From contig JAFKES010000088.1 of NCBI GenBank assembly GCA_017308495.1, positions 1 to 33,759 of the forward strand: a stretch of 33,759 nt of DNA, given 5' to 3'. The notes under the pieces are model-generated. The model saw only the letters and a program-made list of their open reading frames with translations. It did no database searches and was not told the DNA's origin. Numbering within the stretch: position 1 is the stretch's first letter; every line of letters begins with the position of its first letter. This document shows positions 6,970 through 15,147 of the stretch, piece by piece. This DNA is from Afipia sp. (GTDB lineage: Bacteria > Pseudomonadota > Alphaproteobacteria > Rhizobiales > Xanthobacteraceae). Position numbers and translations under genes: made by a program.

Positions 6970-8732
6970 GCCGCGCCTCCGAGATAGGCCCTGATCACGT
7001 CGGGATTGCTGCGGATCTGCGCCGGGGTGCCCTCGGCGATCCTGGTGCCGAATTCCAGCACCACGATGCGGTCGGCGATGTCCATCACGAAGCCCATGTC
7101 GTGCTCCACCAGCAGCACCGACATGCCCTCGCTGCGCAACTGGCGCAGCAGGCCGGCGAGCTTCTGCTTCTCCATGTGGCGCAGCCCGGCGGCGGGCTCG
7201 TCGAGCAGCAGCAGCATCGGATCGACGCACAGCGCGCGGGCGATCTCGACGATGCGCTGCTGGCCGAGCGACAGGCTGCCGGCGAGCTGGTGCATCTGGT
7301 CGCCGAGGCCGACGCGGGCGATCTGGCGGGCGGCCTCGGCGAGCAGCCCCGCCTCGTCGGCGCGGTCGAGCCGCAGCATGCTGGCGACGGCCCCGGCATG
7401 GCCGCGCAGATGTGCGCCGATGGCGACGTTCTCCAGCACGCTCATGTCGGGCACGAGCTTGACGTGCTGGAAGGTGCGCGCCACGCCGAGGCGTGCGATT
7501 TCCTGTGGCGCGGCGTTCTCGACGTTGCGGCCGAGCACCGTGATCGCACCGCCGCTGGCGCGCAGCACGCCGGTGGCGAGGTTAAAGGTGGTGCTCTTGC
7601 CCGCGCCGTTGGGGCCGATCAGGGCGACGATCTCGCGCGCGCCGACGCTGAACGACACGTCGTTGACCGCGACCACGCCGCCGAACTGCTTGCGCGCGTT
7701 GCGGATGTCGAGCAGCGCCTGCGCGCCGGCGTCGGGTTTGTGGCGCGGCGGCAGGGCCGCCGCCGGCCGTGGCGTCCGCGGTTTCGCCGCCGGCAGCAGC
7801 GCGGCGAGGCGGGGCCACATGCCGCCGGGCGCGATCTGCAGCAGCACCACCAGCAGCATGCCGAAGATCACGGTTTCGAGTTGCACCGAGCCCGGAAACA
7901 CCAGCGGCAGCACGCTCTGCAGAATCTCCTTGAGCACGATGACGATGCCGGCGCCGAGCACCGCGCCCCACACATAGCCGGCGCCGCCGACCACCGCGAT
8001 GAACAGATACTCGATGCCGGCGCCGAGGCCGAACGGGGTCGGGTTCACCGCGCGCTGGAAGTGGGCGTAGAGCCAGCCCGACAGGCCGGCCAGCACCGCG
8101 GCATAGATGAAGACCAGGAGCTTGGCGCGCGCGGTCTCGACACCGAAGGCCTCGGCGGCGATGTGGCCGCGCCGCAGCGCGCGGATGGCGCGGCCGGTGC
8201 GCGAGTCGAGCAGGTTGACGGTCAATAGCGCGCACACCATCACCGCGAACCAGATGGCGAAATAGATGGCGCCGGGATCGGTAAGAGGCAGCCCGCCGAT
8301 CGACAATGGCGGAATGCCGCCGATGCCGTCGTTGCGGCCGAGGAATTCCAGCTTGCTGAACAGGTAGAACAGGCTCAGCCCCCAGGCGATGGTGCCGAGC
8401 GGCAGGTAGTGCCCGGACAGGCGCACCGTCATCAGGCCGAGCACCACGGCGGCGAGGCCGGCGACGATCAGCGCCAGCGGCAGCGTCAGCCATGGCGACA
8501 GGCCCCAGGACGTCGTCAGCACCGCGGTGGTGTAGGCGCCGAAGCCGCAGAACGCCGCCTGGCCGAACGAGGTCAGGCCGCCGACGCCGGTCAACAGCAC
8601 GAGGCCCATCGCCACCAGCGCGGCGAGGCCGATGTTGTCGAGGAGCACGATCCAGAACGGCGGCATTCCCGGGATGAAGGGAAGGCCCGCCATCACCAGC
8701 GCGAAGACGATCATGGCCCGGCGCTGCGTCAT
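6966..8732 (-). CDS. Fused Liv-type permease and ATPase (LivM-LivG)
   Basis: A 588-residue two-domain protein. Residues about 8-305 form the LivM-type permease, with many hydrophobic segments, [27 protein letters not shown] and the cytoplasmic loop [30 protein letters not shown] Pro/Ala/Arg-rich linker (about 308-342) joins it to a LivG-type ATPase. That domain has Walker [10 protein letters not shown] (Lys379), signature [15 protein letters not shown], Walker [13 protein letters not shown] and the LivG-specific [21 protein letters not shown]. Such fusions are known in the family. The start abuts the livH stop with no gap, and the stop overlaps livF by 4 bp, so the three are tightly coupled. 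I see no frameshift or stop at the junction, so it should be made as one chain. Confidence 0.9.
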   Translation of the reverse strand: MTQRRAMIVFALVMAGLPFIPGMPPFWIVLLDNIGLAALVAMGLVLLTGVGGLTSFGQAAFCGFGAYTTAVLTTSWGLSPWLTLPLALIVAGLAAVVLGLMTVRLSGHYLPLGTIAWGLSLFYLFSKLEFLGRNDGIGGIPPLSIGGLPLTDPGAIYFAIWFAVMVCALLTVNLLDSRTGRAIRALRRGHIAAEAFGVETARAKLLVFIYAAVLAGLSGWLYAHFQRAVNPTPFGLGAGIEYLFIAVVGGAGYVWGAVLGAGIVIVLKEILQSVLPLVFPGSVQLETVIFGMLLVVLLQIAPGGMWPRLAALLPAAKPRTPRPAAALPPRHKPDAGAQALLDIRNARKQFGGVVAVNDVSFSVGAREIVALIGPNGAGKSTTFNLATGVLRASGGAITVLGRNVENAAPQEIARLGVARTFQHVKLVPDMSVLENVAIGAHLRGHAGAVASMLRLDRADEAGLLAEAARQIARVGLGDQMHQLAGSLSLGQQRIVEIARALCVDPMLLLLDEPAAGLRHMEKQKLAGLLRQLRSEGMSVLLVEHDMGFVMDIADRIVVLEFGTRIAEGTPAQIRSNPDVIRAYLGGAA

Positions 8733-9773
8733 TTAATCGCTCTCCTCTTCGACCTCGGGAGACGCGAGCGAGCGCAGCACCAGAAACGGAAGCAGCAGCG
8801 TGAAGACGATCACTTCCTTGTAGTTGCTGGCGTAGAACGACGAGAACGCCTCGACGATGCCGACGACGAGCGCGGCGGTGGCGGTCAGTGGATAGCTGAC
8901 GAGGCCGCCGATGATGGCGGCGACGAATCCCTTGAGGCCGATCAGGAAGCCGGTGTCATAATAGATCGTGGTGATTGGCGCGATCAGGATGCCGGAAATG
9001 GCGCCGATCACGGCGGCGAGGGCGAAGGCGATCTGTCCCGACAGCGAGGTGCGGATGCCGACGAGGCGCGCGCCGAGCCGGTTCACCGCCGTGGCGCGCA
9101 GCGCCTTGCCGTACAGCGTATAGCCGAACAGCAGCCACAGGCCGACGATCAGCGCCACGGTGATGGCGTAGATGCCGAGGCTCTGACCGGTGAAGCGTAG
9201 CGGCCCCACCGTGATCGCGGCGGCCGAGATCGCCGGGCCGCGCAGGCCCTCCGGGCCGAAGAAGGCGAGGCCGAGCCCCTGCAAAGCGAGATGCATGCCG
9301 ACCGAGGCGATCAGCAGCACCAGCACCGAGGCATGGGCGATCGGCTGGTAGGCGATGCGATAGAGATAGAGACCGATCGGGGCTACGATCACCACCGCCA
9401 GCACGAAGTTGAGCGCGACGCCGTTGTCGCGGCCGGCGAACAGCGCGGTCACGCCCCAGATCGCCAGCGGCAGCACCAGGTTGATGGCCACCGAGCGCAG
9501 CACCATGCGCGCGTGCAGCACGCTGCGGCCGGCGATCATGTCGAAGACGAAGGCGACCGCGCCCATGCACACCGCCAGCAGCGCGGTGCCCGGCATCTTG
9601 CCGGCGGCGAGCAGGGCGTAGGTCAGCGCGCCGTAGGTGATGAACTCGCCCTGCGGGATCAGGATGACGCGCGTCACCGCGAAGACGAGGACCAGCGCGA
9701 GACCGAGCAGCGCGTAGATCGCGCCGTTGGTAATTCCGTCCTGCAGCAGGAACAGAAGAATCGTGCTGTCCAA
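8733..9773 (-). CDS. livH: Liv-type ABC transporter permease (LivH), TTG start
   Basis: A 346-residue inner-membrane permease of the LivH class. [27 protein letters not shown] at the N terminus is the hallmark of the family, followed by hydrophobic segments, the loop [24 protein letters not shown] and [18 protein letters not shown] near the C terminus. The frame runs upstream to an ATG at 9899, but those 42 extra codons are Arg/Ser-rich and unlike the family. The TTG at 9771-9773 has a GAGAGGGG ribosome-binding site five bases before it and places [13 protein letters not shown] at the N terminus, so I choose it. The mature length is somewhat above the usual 290-300 because of a longer middle segment. 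Its stop abuts the livMG start. Confidence 0.85.
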   Translation of the reverse strand: MDSTILLFLLQDGITNGAIYALLGLALVLVFAVTRVILIPQGEFITYGALTYALLAAGKMPGTALLAVCMGAVAFVFDMIAGRSVLHARMVLRSVAINLVLPLAIWGVTALFAGRDNGVALNFVLAVVIVAPIGLYLYRIAYQPIAHASVLVLLIASVGMHLALQGLGLAFFGPEGLRGPAISAAAITVGPLRFTGQSLGIYAITVALIVGLWLLFGYTLYGKALRATAVNRLGARLVGIRTSLSGQIAFALAAVIGAISGILIAPITTIYYDTGFLIGLKGFVAAIIGGLVSYPLTATAALVVGIVEAFSSFYASNYKEVIVFTLLLPFLVLRSLASPEVEEESD

Positions 9774-9839
9774 GGCGTCCCCTCTCCGTCGCTTCCTCAA
9801 GGCCGAAGGACGAAACGCGAGATGCCCCGGCGAACGGGA

Positions 9840-9856
9840 GGCGGTTGAGAACCGCC
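9840..9856. repeat. Short inverted repeat upstream of livH
   Basis: GGCGGTT-gag-AACCGCC is a perfect 7-bp inverted repeat in the 150-bp gap between the glycerate kinase stop and the livH start. No T-run follows on either strand. It could be an operator or a leader hairpin; nothing decides between them. Confidence 0.3.
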
Positions 9857-9923
9857 GTCCTGTCAGGGTTTTGATAACGGCTATCGATCCCAAGCTCAAG
9901 GCGCGATCGGGCCGGGCCGCCGT

Positions 9924-11210
9924 CTACGGGTCCACCAGAATGACGCGGACATCGTTGACGTTGGTCAGCGTCGGGCCGGTGTTGAGCAGGTCGCCGGTGG
10001 CGGTGAAGAACGCGGTGGCGTCGTTGTCGGCGAGATAGGCTTCCGGGTCGAGCTTCAACTCGCGCATTTTGGCGAAGGTATGCTGGTCGAGCAGCGCGCC
10101 GGCGGGATCGGAGGCGTCGCCGCCGCCGCCATCGGCGCCGTCGGTGTCGCCGGCCAGCGCGCAGATGCCCTCGGTGCCGGCGAGCTGCGCCGCGAGCGCC
10201 AGCACGTATTCCTGGTTGGGACCGCCGCGGCCGTTGCCGCGCACCGTCACCGTCAGTTCGCCGCCGGAGACGATGGCGAGGCGGCGGCCCTCGGCATGCG
10301 CCTTGAGCGCGATCGCGGCATGGTCGGCGGCGACGTCGCGCGCCTCGCCTTCGAGGTCGGCGCCGAGATCGAGCACCTCGTAGCCGGCGTCGCGCGCGAC
10401 CTTGATGGCGGCGTCCAGCGATTCCCGCGGCCGCGCGATGATCCGGAATTCGGCGCGCGCGAAAGTCACATCGCCGGGATTGCAGCTTTCGTTGCGCGGA
10501 TCGTCGAGGGCGGCGGTGACGGCGGCCTCGGTGGCGATGCCGTAGCGCGCGACGATGGCGCGGGCGTCGGCCAGCGTGGTCGGGTCCGGCACCGTGGGCC
10601 CGGAGGCGATGGTGGCGGGATCGTCGTGCGGCACGTCGGAAATCGCCAGCGTCAGGATCTGCGCCGGCGCGGCGGCGCGGGCGAGCCGGCCACCCTTGAT
10701 GCGGGACAGGTGCTTGCGCACCGTGTTCATCTCGCCGATCGGCGCGCCGGAGCGCAGCAGGCTCTTGTTCATCGCCTGCTTCTGCGCGAACGACACGCCC
10801 TCGACCGGCGCGACCCAGTTGGCCGAGCCGCCGCCGGAAATCAGCGCCAGCACCAGGTCGTCGGCGGTGGCGGTCGCGGCCAGATCGAGGGTGCGGCTCG
10901 CGGCTTTCAGCCCGGCCTCGTCCGGCACCGGATGGCCCGCCTCGATCACCTCGATGCGCCGGGTCGGGACGCTGTGGCCGTGGCGCGTGGTGGCGAGGCC
11001 CGACAGCCGCGCCGGATCGAGCCCGATGTCGTCGAGATAATGGCGTTCGGCGGCCCGGGCCAGCGCGCCGGCGGCCTTGCCGGCGGCGAGGCAGATGATG
11101 CGTCCGCGCGGCGGCGGCGGCAGATGGCGGCTCAGAATGCGGTCGGGATGGGCGGCGGCGACGGCGGCATCGAACATCGCGCGCAGCAGAGGGCGTTTAT
11201 CGGTCATCAT
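9924..11210 (-). CDS. Glycerate 2-kinase, MOFRL family (GckA/TtuD type)
   Basis: A 428-residue protein of the glycerate 2-kinase/MOFRL family, which phosphorylates D-glycerate to 2-phosphoglycerate. Older annotations call such proteins hydroxypyruvate reductase. The kinase part shows GRIICLAAGKAAGALARAAERHY, the Gly-rich LALISGGGSANWVAPVEGV, RKHLSRIKGGRLA and ILTLAISDVPHDDPATIASGP. The C-terminal MOFRL domain shows AIVSGGELTVTVRGNGRGGPNQE and ALAGDTDGADGGGGDASDPAGA. The open frame continues to 11282, but that stretch overlaps a terminator hairpin. The tandem ATGs at 11210 and 11207 give MMTDKRPLLRAMFDAAV, the usual N terminus. It is cytoplasmic and on the same strand as livH, 150 bp upstream of it. 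A link between the transporter and glycerate or tartrate metabolism is possible but not shown. Confidence 0.88.
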   Translation of the reverse strand: MMTDKRPLLRAMFDAAVAAAHPDRILSRHLPPPPRGRIICLAAGKAAGALARAAERHYLDDIGLDPARLSGLATTRHGHSVPTRRIEVIEAGHPVPDEAGLKAASRTLDLAATATADDLVLALISGGGSANWVAPVEGVSFAQKQAMNKSLLRSGAPIGEMNTVRKHLSRIKGGRLARAAAPAQILTLAISDVPHDDPATIASGPTVPDPTTLADARAIVARYGIATEAAVTAALDDPRNESCNPGDVTFARAEFRIIARPRESLDAAIKVARDAGYEVLDLGADLEGEARDVAADHAAIALKAHAEGRRLAIVSGGELTVTVRGNGRGGPNQEYVLALAAQLAGTEGICALAGDTDGADGGGGDASDPAGALLDQHTFAKMRELKLDPEAYLADNDATAFFTATGDLLNTGPTLTNVNDVRVILVDP

Positions 11211-11265
11211 GTCAGCGTCCGGCCTCGGGCAGGCGACAGACATGACATGAACCACCGCGCAATGA

Positions 11266-11294
11266 AAGACCCTCCGCGACATGGTCGCGGAGGG
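11266..11294 (-). terminator. Terminator hairpin downstream of the second binding-protein gene
   Basis: On the minus strand CCCTCCGCGAC-CAT-GTCGCGGAGGG (11294 to 11270) is a perfect 11-bp stem followed by TCTTTCATT. It resembles the hairpin at 12821-12853 in stem sequence and in the flanking AATGAAA. It lies 193 bp beyond the binding-protein stop codon, with a family A repeat in between. Confidence 0.65.
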
Positions 11295-11326
11295 AGCGAT
11301 GATGGGGTGATGGCAACGTCAGCTTT

Positions 11327-11475
11327 CGTCATGCCCGCGCTTGTCGCGGGCATCCACGTCTGGGGATTTCAACGAAGGCAGACGTGGATGGCCGGGACCA
11401 CAGGCGAGCGCAAGCGACGCCGTTGTTCGAACGGCTATGGCCCGGCCATGACGGGTCAGTCTGTTTTCGTCAAAA
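11327..11475. repeat. Palindromic repeat, family A copy 2 (long form)
   Basis: It starts CGTCATGCCCGCGCTTGTCG, has the inner segments CATCCACGTCTGGGG and CAGACGTGGATGGCCGGGAC, and closes GGCCCGGCCATGACG. It carries an additional block with the self-complementary CCGTTGTTCGAACGG (11420-11434), also found in copy 4. The tail GGGTCAGTCTGTTTTCGTCA matches copy 1 with few changes. It separates the binding-protein stop (11487) from its presumed terminator. Confidence 0.8.
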
Positions 11476-11486
11476 CCCAACTCGCT

Positions 11487-12716
11487 CTAACCGCTGACGC
11501 CGCCGCTGAAGACCGGACCGAACATCTCCCAGCGCTCGCCCTTGAAGCGCATCATCTGCAACTGATCGATGGGCGCGAAGTCGGTGGCGCTGGTGTTGAT
11601 GGTGATGCCGGGCAGCAGCATTTCAAGCTTCAGGTCCTTCATGCTGGCGGCCTGCTTCATCACATTGGCGCGGGTGAGATTGTCGCCGCAGGCCTTGAGC
11701 ACGTGCACGAGGGTCTGCGCGGAGGAATAGCCGAAGCCCACCGAACTGTCGGCGCGGTTGGCTTCCGGCATGTATTTGGCGAGGAACGCATCGAAGTTCT
11801 TCACCCCCGGATCGCTCTTCCATTGCGGATCGGTCGGATCCTTGCCGTAGGTTGCCGAGATCACGCCCTGCGCATTCTCGAATCCGGCCGGCTTGATCAC
11901 CGAGCCGGTGGAGGACGAGACGTTGTTGAGGATGAACAGCGGCTTCCAGCCCAGTTCGGCGACCTTCTTGATCGACTGCGCGCCGAATTTCGGCGTGGTG
12001 ATGCTGATGAAAGTGTCCGCGCCCTTCGATTTCAGTGCGACGATCTGCGAATCGACGGTGGGCACCGAGGTCTCGTAGGGCTCTTCCGCGATGATCATGG
12101 TGGCGGCCTTGGCGCCGAGGCCGTCCCTCACGCCCTTGAGTACGTCCTTTCCGAAGTCGTCGTTCTGATAGAGGATGCCGATCTTGGCGTTGGGCTTCTC
12201 CTTCATCAGAAACTTGGCGTAGATGCGGCCCTCGCTCTGGTAGTTGGGCTGCCAGCCCATGGTCCAGGGAAATTCCTTCGGATCGTTCCATTTGGTGGCG
12301 CCGGTGGCGACGAACAGTTGCGGCACCTTTTTGGCGTTCATGTATTTCTGAATCGCCGTATTGGATGGCGTGCCGAGCGGATTGAAGATCAGCAGCACCT
12401 CGTCGCTCTCGACGAGCTTGCGGGCCTGCTCCACCGCTTTCGGCGGCGAGTAGCCGTCGTCGTAGCTGATGAAGTTGATCTTGCGGCCGTTGATGCCGCC
12501 CTCGGCATTGATCTTGTTGAAGTAGGCGGCCTGGGTCTTGCCGATGATGCCGTAGGCGGAGGCCGGTCCGCTGTAGGGCATGATGTTGCCGACCTTGATC
12601 TCGGTGTCGGTCGCGCCGGGGTCGTATTTCTTTTGCGCGAAGGCGTGGCCGCTCGTTGCGGCAAGGGCGGCGACAGCAACTGAGGCGGCGGTCAGCCGCA
12701 GCTTGAGTCTCTGCAT
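11487..12716 (-). CDS. Liv-type substrate-binding protein, tandem copy B
   Basis: A 409-residue periplasmic binding protein of the LivJ/type I family. The signal peptide has a basic start, MQRLKLRLTAASVAVAALAA, and ends SGHAFAQKK. The mature start YDPGATDTEIKVGNIMPYSG and IGILYQNDDFGKDVLKGV are family hallmarks. It is a close paralogue of the gene immediately upstream (12887-14113). By eye roughly 70% of residues are identical, with long shared runs in lobe 1 and more change around residues 240-330. A GGGAGC stretch eight bases before the ATG serves as ribosome-binding site. The two copies lie at the end of the livGFHM operon; this copy is separated from the first by a terminator, so it may be expressed at a different level. 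By context the ligand may be a fatty or dicarboxylic acid. Confidence 0.9.
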   Translation of the reverse strand: MQRLKLRLTAASVAVAALAATSGHAFAQKKYDPGATDTEIKVGNIMPYSGPASAYGIIGKTQAAYFNKINAEGGINGRKINFISYDDGYSPPKAVEQARKLVESDEVLLIFNPLGTPSNTAIQKYMNAKKVPQLFVATGATKWNDPKEFPWTMGWQPNYQSEGRIYAKFLMKEKPNAKIGILYQNDDFGKDVLKGVRDGLGAKAATMIIAEEPYETSVPTVDSQIVALKSKGADTFISITTPKFGAQSIKKVAELGWKPLFILNNVSSSTGSVIKPAGFENAQGVISATYGKDPTDPQWKSDPGVKNFDAFLAKYMPEANRADSSVGFGYSSAQTLVHVLKACGDNLTRANVMKQAASMKDLKLEMLLPGITINTSATDFAPIDQLQMMRFKGERWEMFGPVFSGGVSG

Positions 12717-12820
12717 TCGGGATGCTCCCTGGTGGTGTGTGCGTGTCCTCGTGGGTCGTATTCGATCGGGGCTCTTGGCGGCCCGCCGTCATTCAATACC
12801 TTTTGCCGGCTCCGTTCAAT

Positions 12821-12853
12821 GAAAAGCCCCCCGCGACGCGGTCGCGGGGGGCT
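12821..12853 (-). terminator. Strong terminator between the two tandem binding-protein genes
   Basis: On the minus strand AGCCCCCCGCGAC-CGC-GTCGCGGGGGGCT is a perfect 13-bp stem followed directly by TTTC, beginning 33 bp after the stop of the upstream copy. This is a strong intrinsic terminator. It would cut off or attenuate readthrough into the second copy, which may then need its own promoter in 12717-12820. Confidence 0.8.
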
Positions 12854-12886
12854 CGAAGGGCATGTGACGGTCGGAAGGACGACGGC

Positions 12887-14113
12887 CTAGCCGCCCATGC
12901 CGCCGTCGATGGTCGGGCCGATCAGCTCATACTTGTCGCCCTTGAACTGCATGATGCGGAGCTGGTCGATCGGATAGAAGTCGGTCGGGCTGGTGTTGAT
13001 CTTGACGCCGGGCAGCAGGGTGTCGGGCGTGAAGTCCTTGAGGTTGGCGGCCTGCTTCATGATGTTCTCGCGGGTCAGGTTGTCGCCGGCCTGCTTGAGC
13101 ACCTGCACCATGGTCTGCGCCTGGCCGTAGCCGTAGACCACCGAGCCGTCGGTCTTGTTCATGTCCGGCGCGTATTTGGCGAGGAAGGCGTAGAATTTTT
13201 TCATGCCTTCGTCGTTGTCCCACTGCGGATCGGCGCCGTCCTTGGCGTAGGCCGCGGACAACAGACCCTGCGCGTTGTCGAAGCCGGCGGGCTTGAGCAC
13301 GCTGCCGACCGAGGCGCCGACATTGCTCTGGAAGTAGGTCGGCTTCCAGCCGAGTTCGGCGGCCTTCTTGATCGCCTGGGCGGCGAATTTCGGCGTGGTG
13401 AAGGAGAAGAAGGTGTCGGCGCCCGAGGCCTTCAGCTTGATGATGTGGGAATCGATGGTCGGCTCGGAGACCTCGTAGCTTTCCTCGGCGATGATCTGCG
13501 ACGCCTTGGCGCCGAGGCCGTCCTTGAGGCCCTTCAGCATGTCTTTGCCGAAGTCGTCGTTCTGATAGAGGATGCCGATCTTGGCGTCCGGCTTGTTGGC
13601 GAGGAGATGCTTGGCGTAGACGCGGGCTTCGCTCTGGTAGGCCGGCTGCCAGCCCATGGTCCAGGGGAATTCCTTCGGCTCGCCGAACTTGGTGGCGCCG
13701 GTGGCGACGAACAGCTGCGGCACCTTCTTGGCGTTGAGATACTTCTGGATCGCCGAGTTCGACGGCGTGCCGAGCGGGCCGAACACCAGCAGCACCTCGT
13801 CGCTTTCCACCAGCTTGCGCGCCTGCTCCACGGCCTTCGGCGGCGAGTAGCCGTCGTCGTAGGAAATGAACTTGATCTTGCGGCCGTTGATGCCGCCCTG
13901 ATCGTTGATCATCTTGAAGTAGGCTTCTTCCATCTTGCCGATGACGCCGTAAGCGGAGGCGGGGCCGCTATAGGGCATGATGTTGCCGATCTTGATCTCG
14001 GTGTCGGTCGCGCCGGTGTCGTATTTCTTCTGCGCGAAGGCGCTGCCGCCGGTCATCGCGAGGGCGATGGCCGAGGCCGCGGCGATGGTGAAGTCGCGTT
14101 TGGTGAAGGACAT
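12887..14113 (-). CDS. Liv-type substrate-binding protein, tandem copy A
   Basis: A 408-residue periplasmic binding protein, paralogue of the gene downstream. The signal peptide MSFTKRDFTIAAASAIALAM ends GGSAFAQKK. Lobe 1 contains TDTEIKIGNIMPYSGPASAY and ISYDDGYSPPKAVEQARKLV, shared almost exactly with copy B. AAGGAG five bases before the ATG is an ideal ribosome-binding site. It follows livM by 22 bp and belongs to the same operon, so it is the natural default partner of this LivHMGF transporter. In Rhodopseudomonas palustris I recall Liv-type binding proteins near the pim genes that recognise fatty or dicarboxylic acids; this is from memory and should be checked. Confidence 0.92.
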   Translation of the reverse strand: MSFTKRDFTIAAASAIALAMTGGSAFAQKKYDTGATDTEIKIGNIMPYSGPASAYGVIGKMEEAYFKMINDQGGINGRKIKFISYDDGYSPPKAVEQARKLVESDEVLLVFGPLGTPSNSAIQKYLNAKKVPQLFVATGATKFGEPKEFPWTMGWQPAYQSEARVYAKHLLANKPDAKIGILYQNDDFGKDMLKGLKDGLGAKASQIIAEESYEVSEPTIDSHIIKLKASGADTFFSFTTPKFAAQAIKKAAELGWKPTYFQSNVGASVGSVLKPAGFDNAQGLLSAAYAKDGADPQWDNDEGMKKFYAFLAKYAPDMNKTDGSVVYGYGQAQTMVQVLKQAGDNLTRENIMKQAANLKDFTPDTLLPGVKINTSPTDFYPIDQLRIMQFKGDKYELIGPTIDGGMGG

Positions 14114-14135
14114 TCTTTCTCCTTGGAGTCTGGTC

Positions 14136-15146
14136 TTACGTTTTCTTGGTGGACTTGGTGATCAGGGTTTCGAGATAGCGGGCGACCTGCCTGGCGCCAT
14201 GCGGCATCAGGAAGATCACGCCGAACAGGATGATGCCGAATACGGCGCCGGAAAGGCCTTTGGAAATGCCCTCGGCGATATTCGGCACGAACACGATGAA
14301 GGCCGCGCCGATCAGCGAGCCCGGCAGCCAGCCGACGCCGCCTACCACCATGCCGACGAAGATGGCGATGGCGAGCTGGATGGTGAAGCTGTCGGGCGCG
14401 ACGAACTGCACCACGATGGCGCCGAGCGCGCCGGCGATGCCGGTGAACGCCGCGCTGATGCCGAACGCCAGCGTCTTGTAGAGCGGCAGGTCGATGCCCA
14501 TGGCGGACGCCGCGATCTGGTTGTCGCGGATCGCCATCATGGCGCGGCCGGAGCGCGAGCGCAGCAGGTTGATCGACAGCACGTAGATCACCGTCGAGAC
14601 GAACAGCGTGAAATAGTACAGCCACATGTCCTGCGACATCTGCAGGCCGAACGGCGCGTCGGGCTTGGTGATGACGAGGCCCTGCACGCCGCCGGTCCAG
14701 TGTTCGAACACGCCGAGCTTGAGCAGTTGCGGCATCGCCACTGCCAGCGCGAAGGTGGCGAGCGCGAGATACACGCCCGACAGCCGCAGCGCCGGAAAGC
14801 CGAACAGGAAGCCGAAGATGAAGCAGACGATCGCCGCCGCCGGCAGCGTCAGCGCATAGTTGACGCCGAAATTCTCCATCAGGATGCCGGCGGTATAGGC
14901 GCCGACCGCGTAGAACGCGCTCTGGCCCAGCGAGAACTGGCCGCTGCCGCCAGTCAAGAGGTTGAGTGCGAGGATGGCGACGGCGTAGATCAGCACCATC
15001 GTCATCTGGAAGATGATGAAATTCTTCACGAACAGCGGAGTGATCACGAGCGCGGCGAAAACCAACATCATGGCGATGGCGCCGGTGGTGTTCGATTTTC
15101 TCGCCGGCGCCGCGGGCCGGGACGCGGTTTGCTGGACTGTGCTCAT
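14136..15146 (-). CDS. livM: Liv-type ABC transporter permease (LivM)
   Basis: A 336-residue membrane protein of the LivM class. The N-terminal 20 residues are polar (MSTVQQTASRPAAPARKSN). Hydrophobic segments follow, with the family motif LNLLTGGSGQFSLGQSAFYAVGAYTAGIL and the cytoplasmic coupling loop RSRSGRAMMAIRDNQIAASAMGIDLPLYK. VGMVVGGVGWLPGSLIGAAF and the C-terminal IILFGVIFLMPHGA are also typical. The frame is open to 15200, but the ATG at 15146 lies one base after the livH stop and gives a normal N terminus. With LivH it forms the transmembrane channel of the second importer. Confidence 0.92.
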   Translation of the reverse strand: MSTVQQTASRPAAPARKSNTTGAIAMMLVFAALVITPLFVKNFIIFQMTMVLIYAVAILALNLLTGGSGQFSLGQSAFYAVGAYTAGILMENFGVNYALTLPAAAIVCFIFGFLFGFPALRLSGVYLALATFALAVAMPQLLKLGVFEHWTGGVQGLVITKPDAPFGLQMSQDMWLYYFTLFVSTVIYVLSINLLRSRSGRAMMAIRDNQIAASAMGIDLPLYKTLAFGISAAFTGIAGALGAIVVQFVAPDSFTIQLAIAIFVGMVVGGVGWLPGSLIGAAFIVFVPNIAEGISKGLSGAVFGIILFGVIFLMPHGARQVARYLETLITKSTKKT

Positions 15147-15147
15147 G

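Noticed and set aside
6966..8732. Sequencing error joining livM and livG
   Set aside because: The linker is a continuous open frame with normal codon use and both domains are intact. Such fusions occur in this family, so I treat it as real.
9774..9899. N-terminal extension of livH from the ATG at 9899
   Set aside because: The additional residues are Arg/Ser-rich and unlike LivH proteins, while the TTG at 9773 has a good ribosome-binding site and restores the family N terminus.
10080..12683. 867-codon open frame on the plus strand
   Set aside because: It lies antisense to the glycerate kinase and binding-protein genes, both of which have clear family motifs. The translation is Gly/Ala/Arg/His-rich with no domain; long antisense frames are expected at this GC content.
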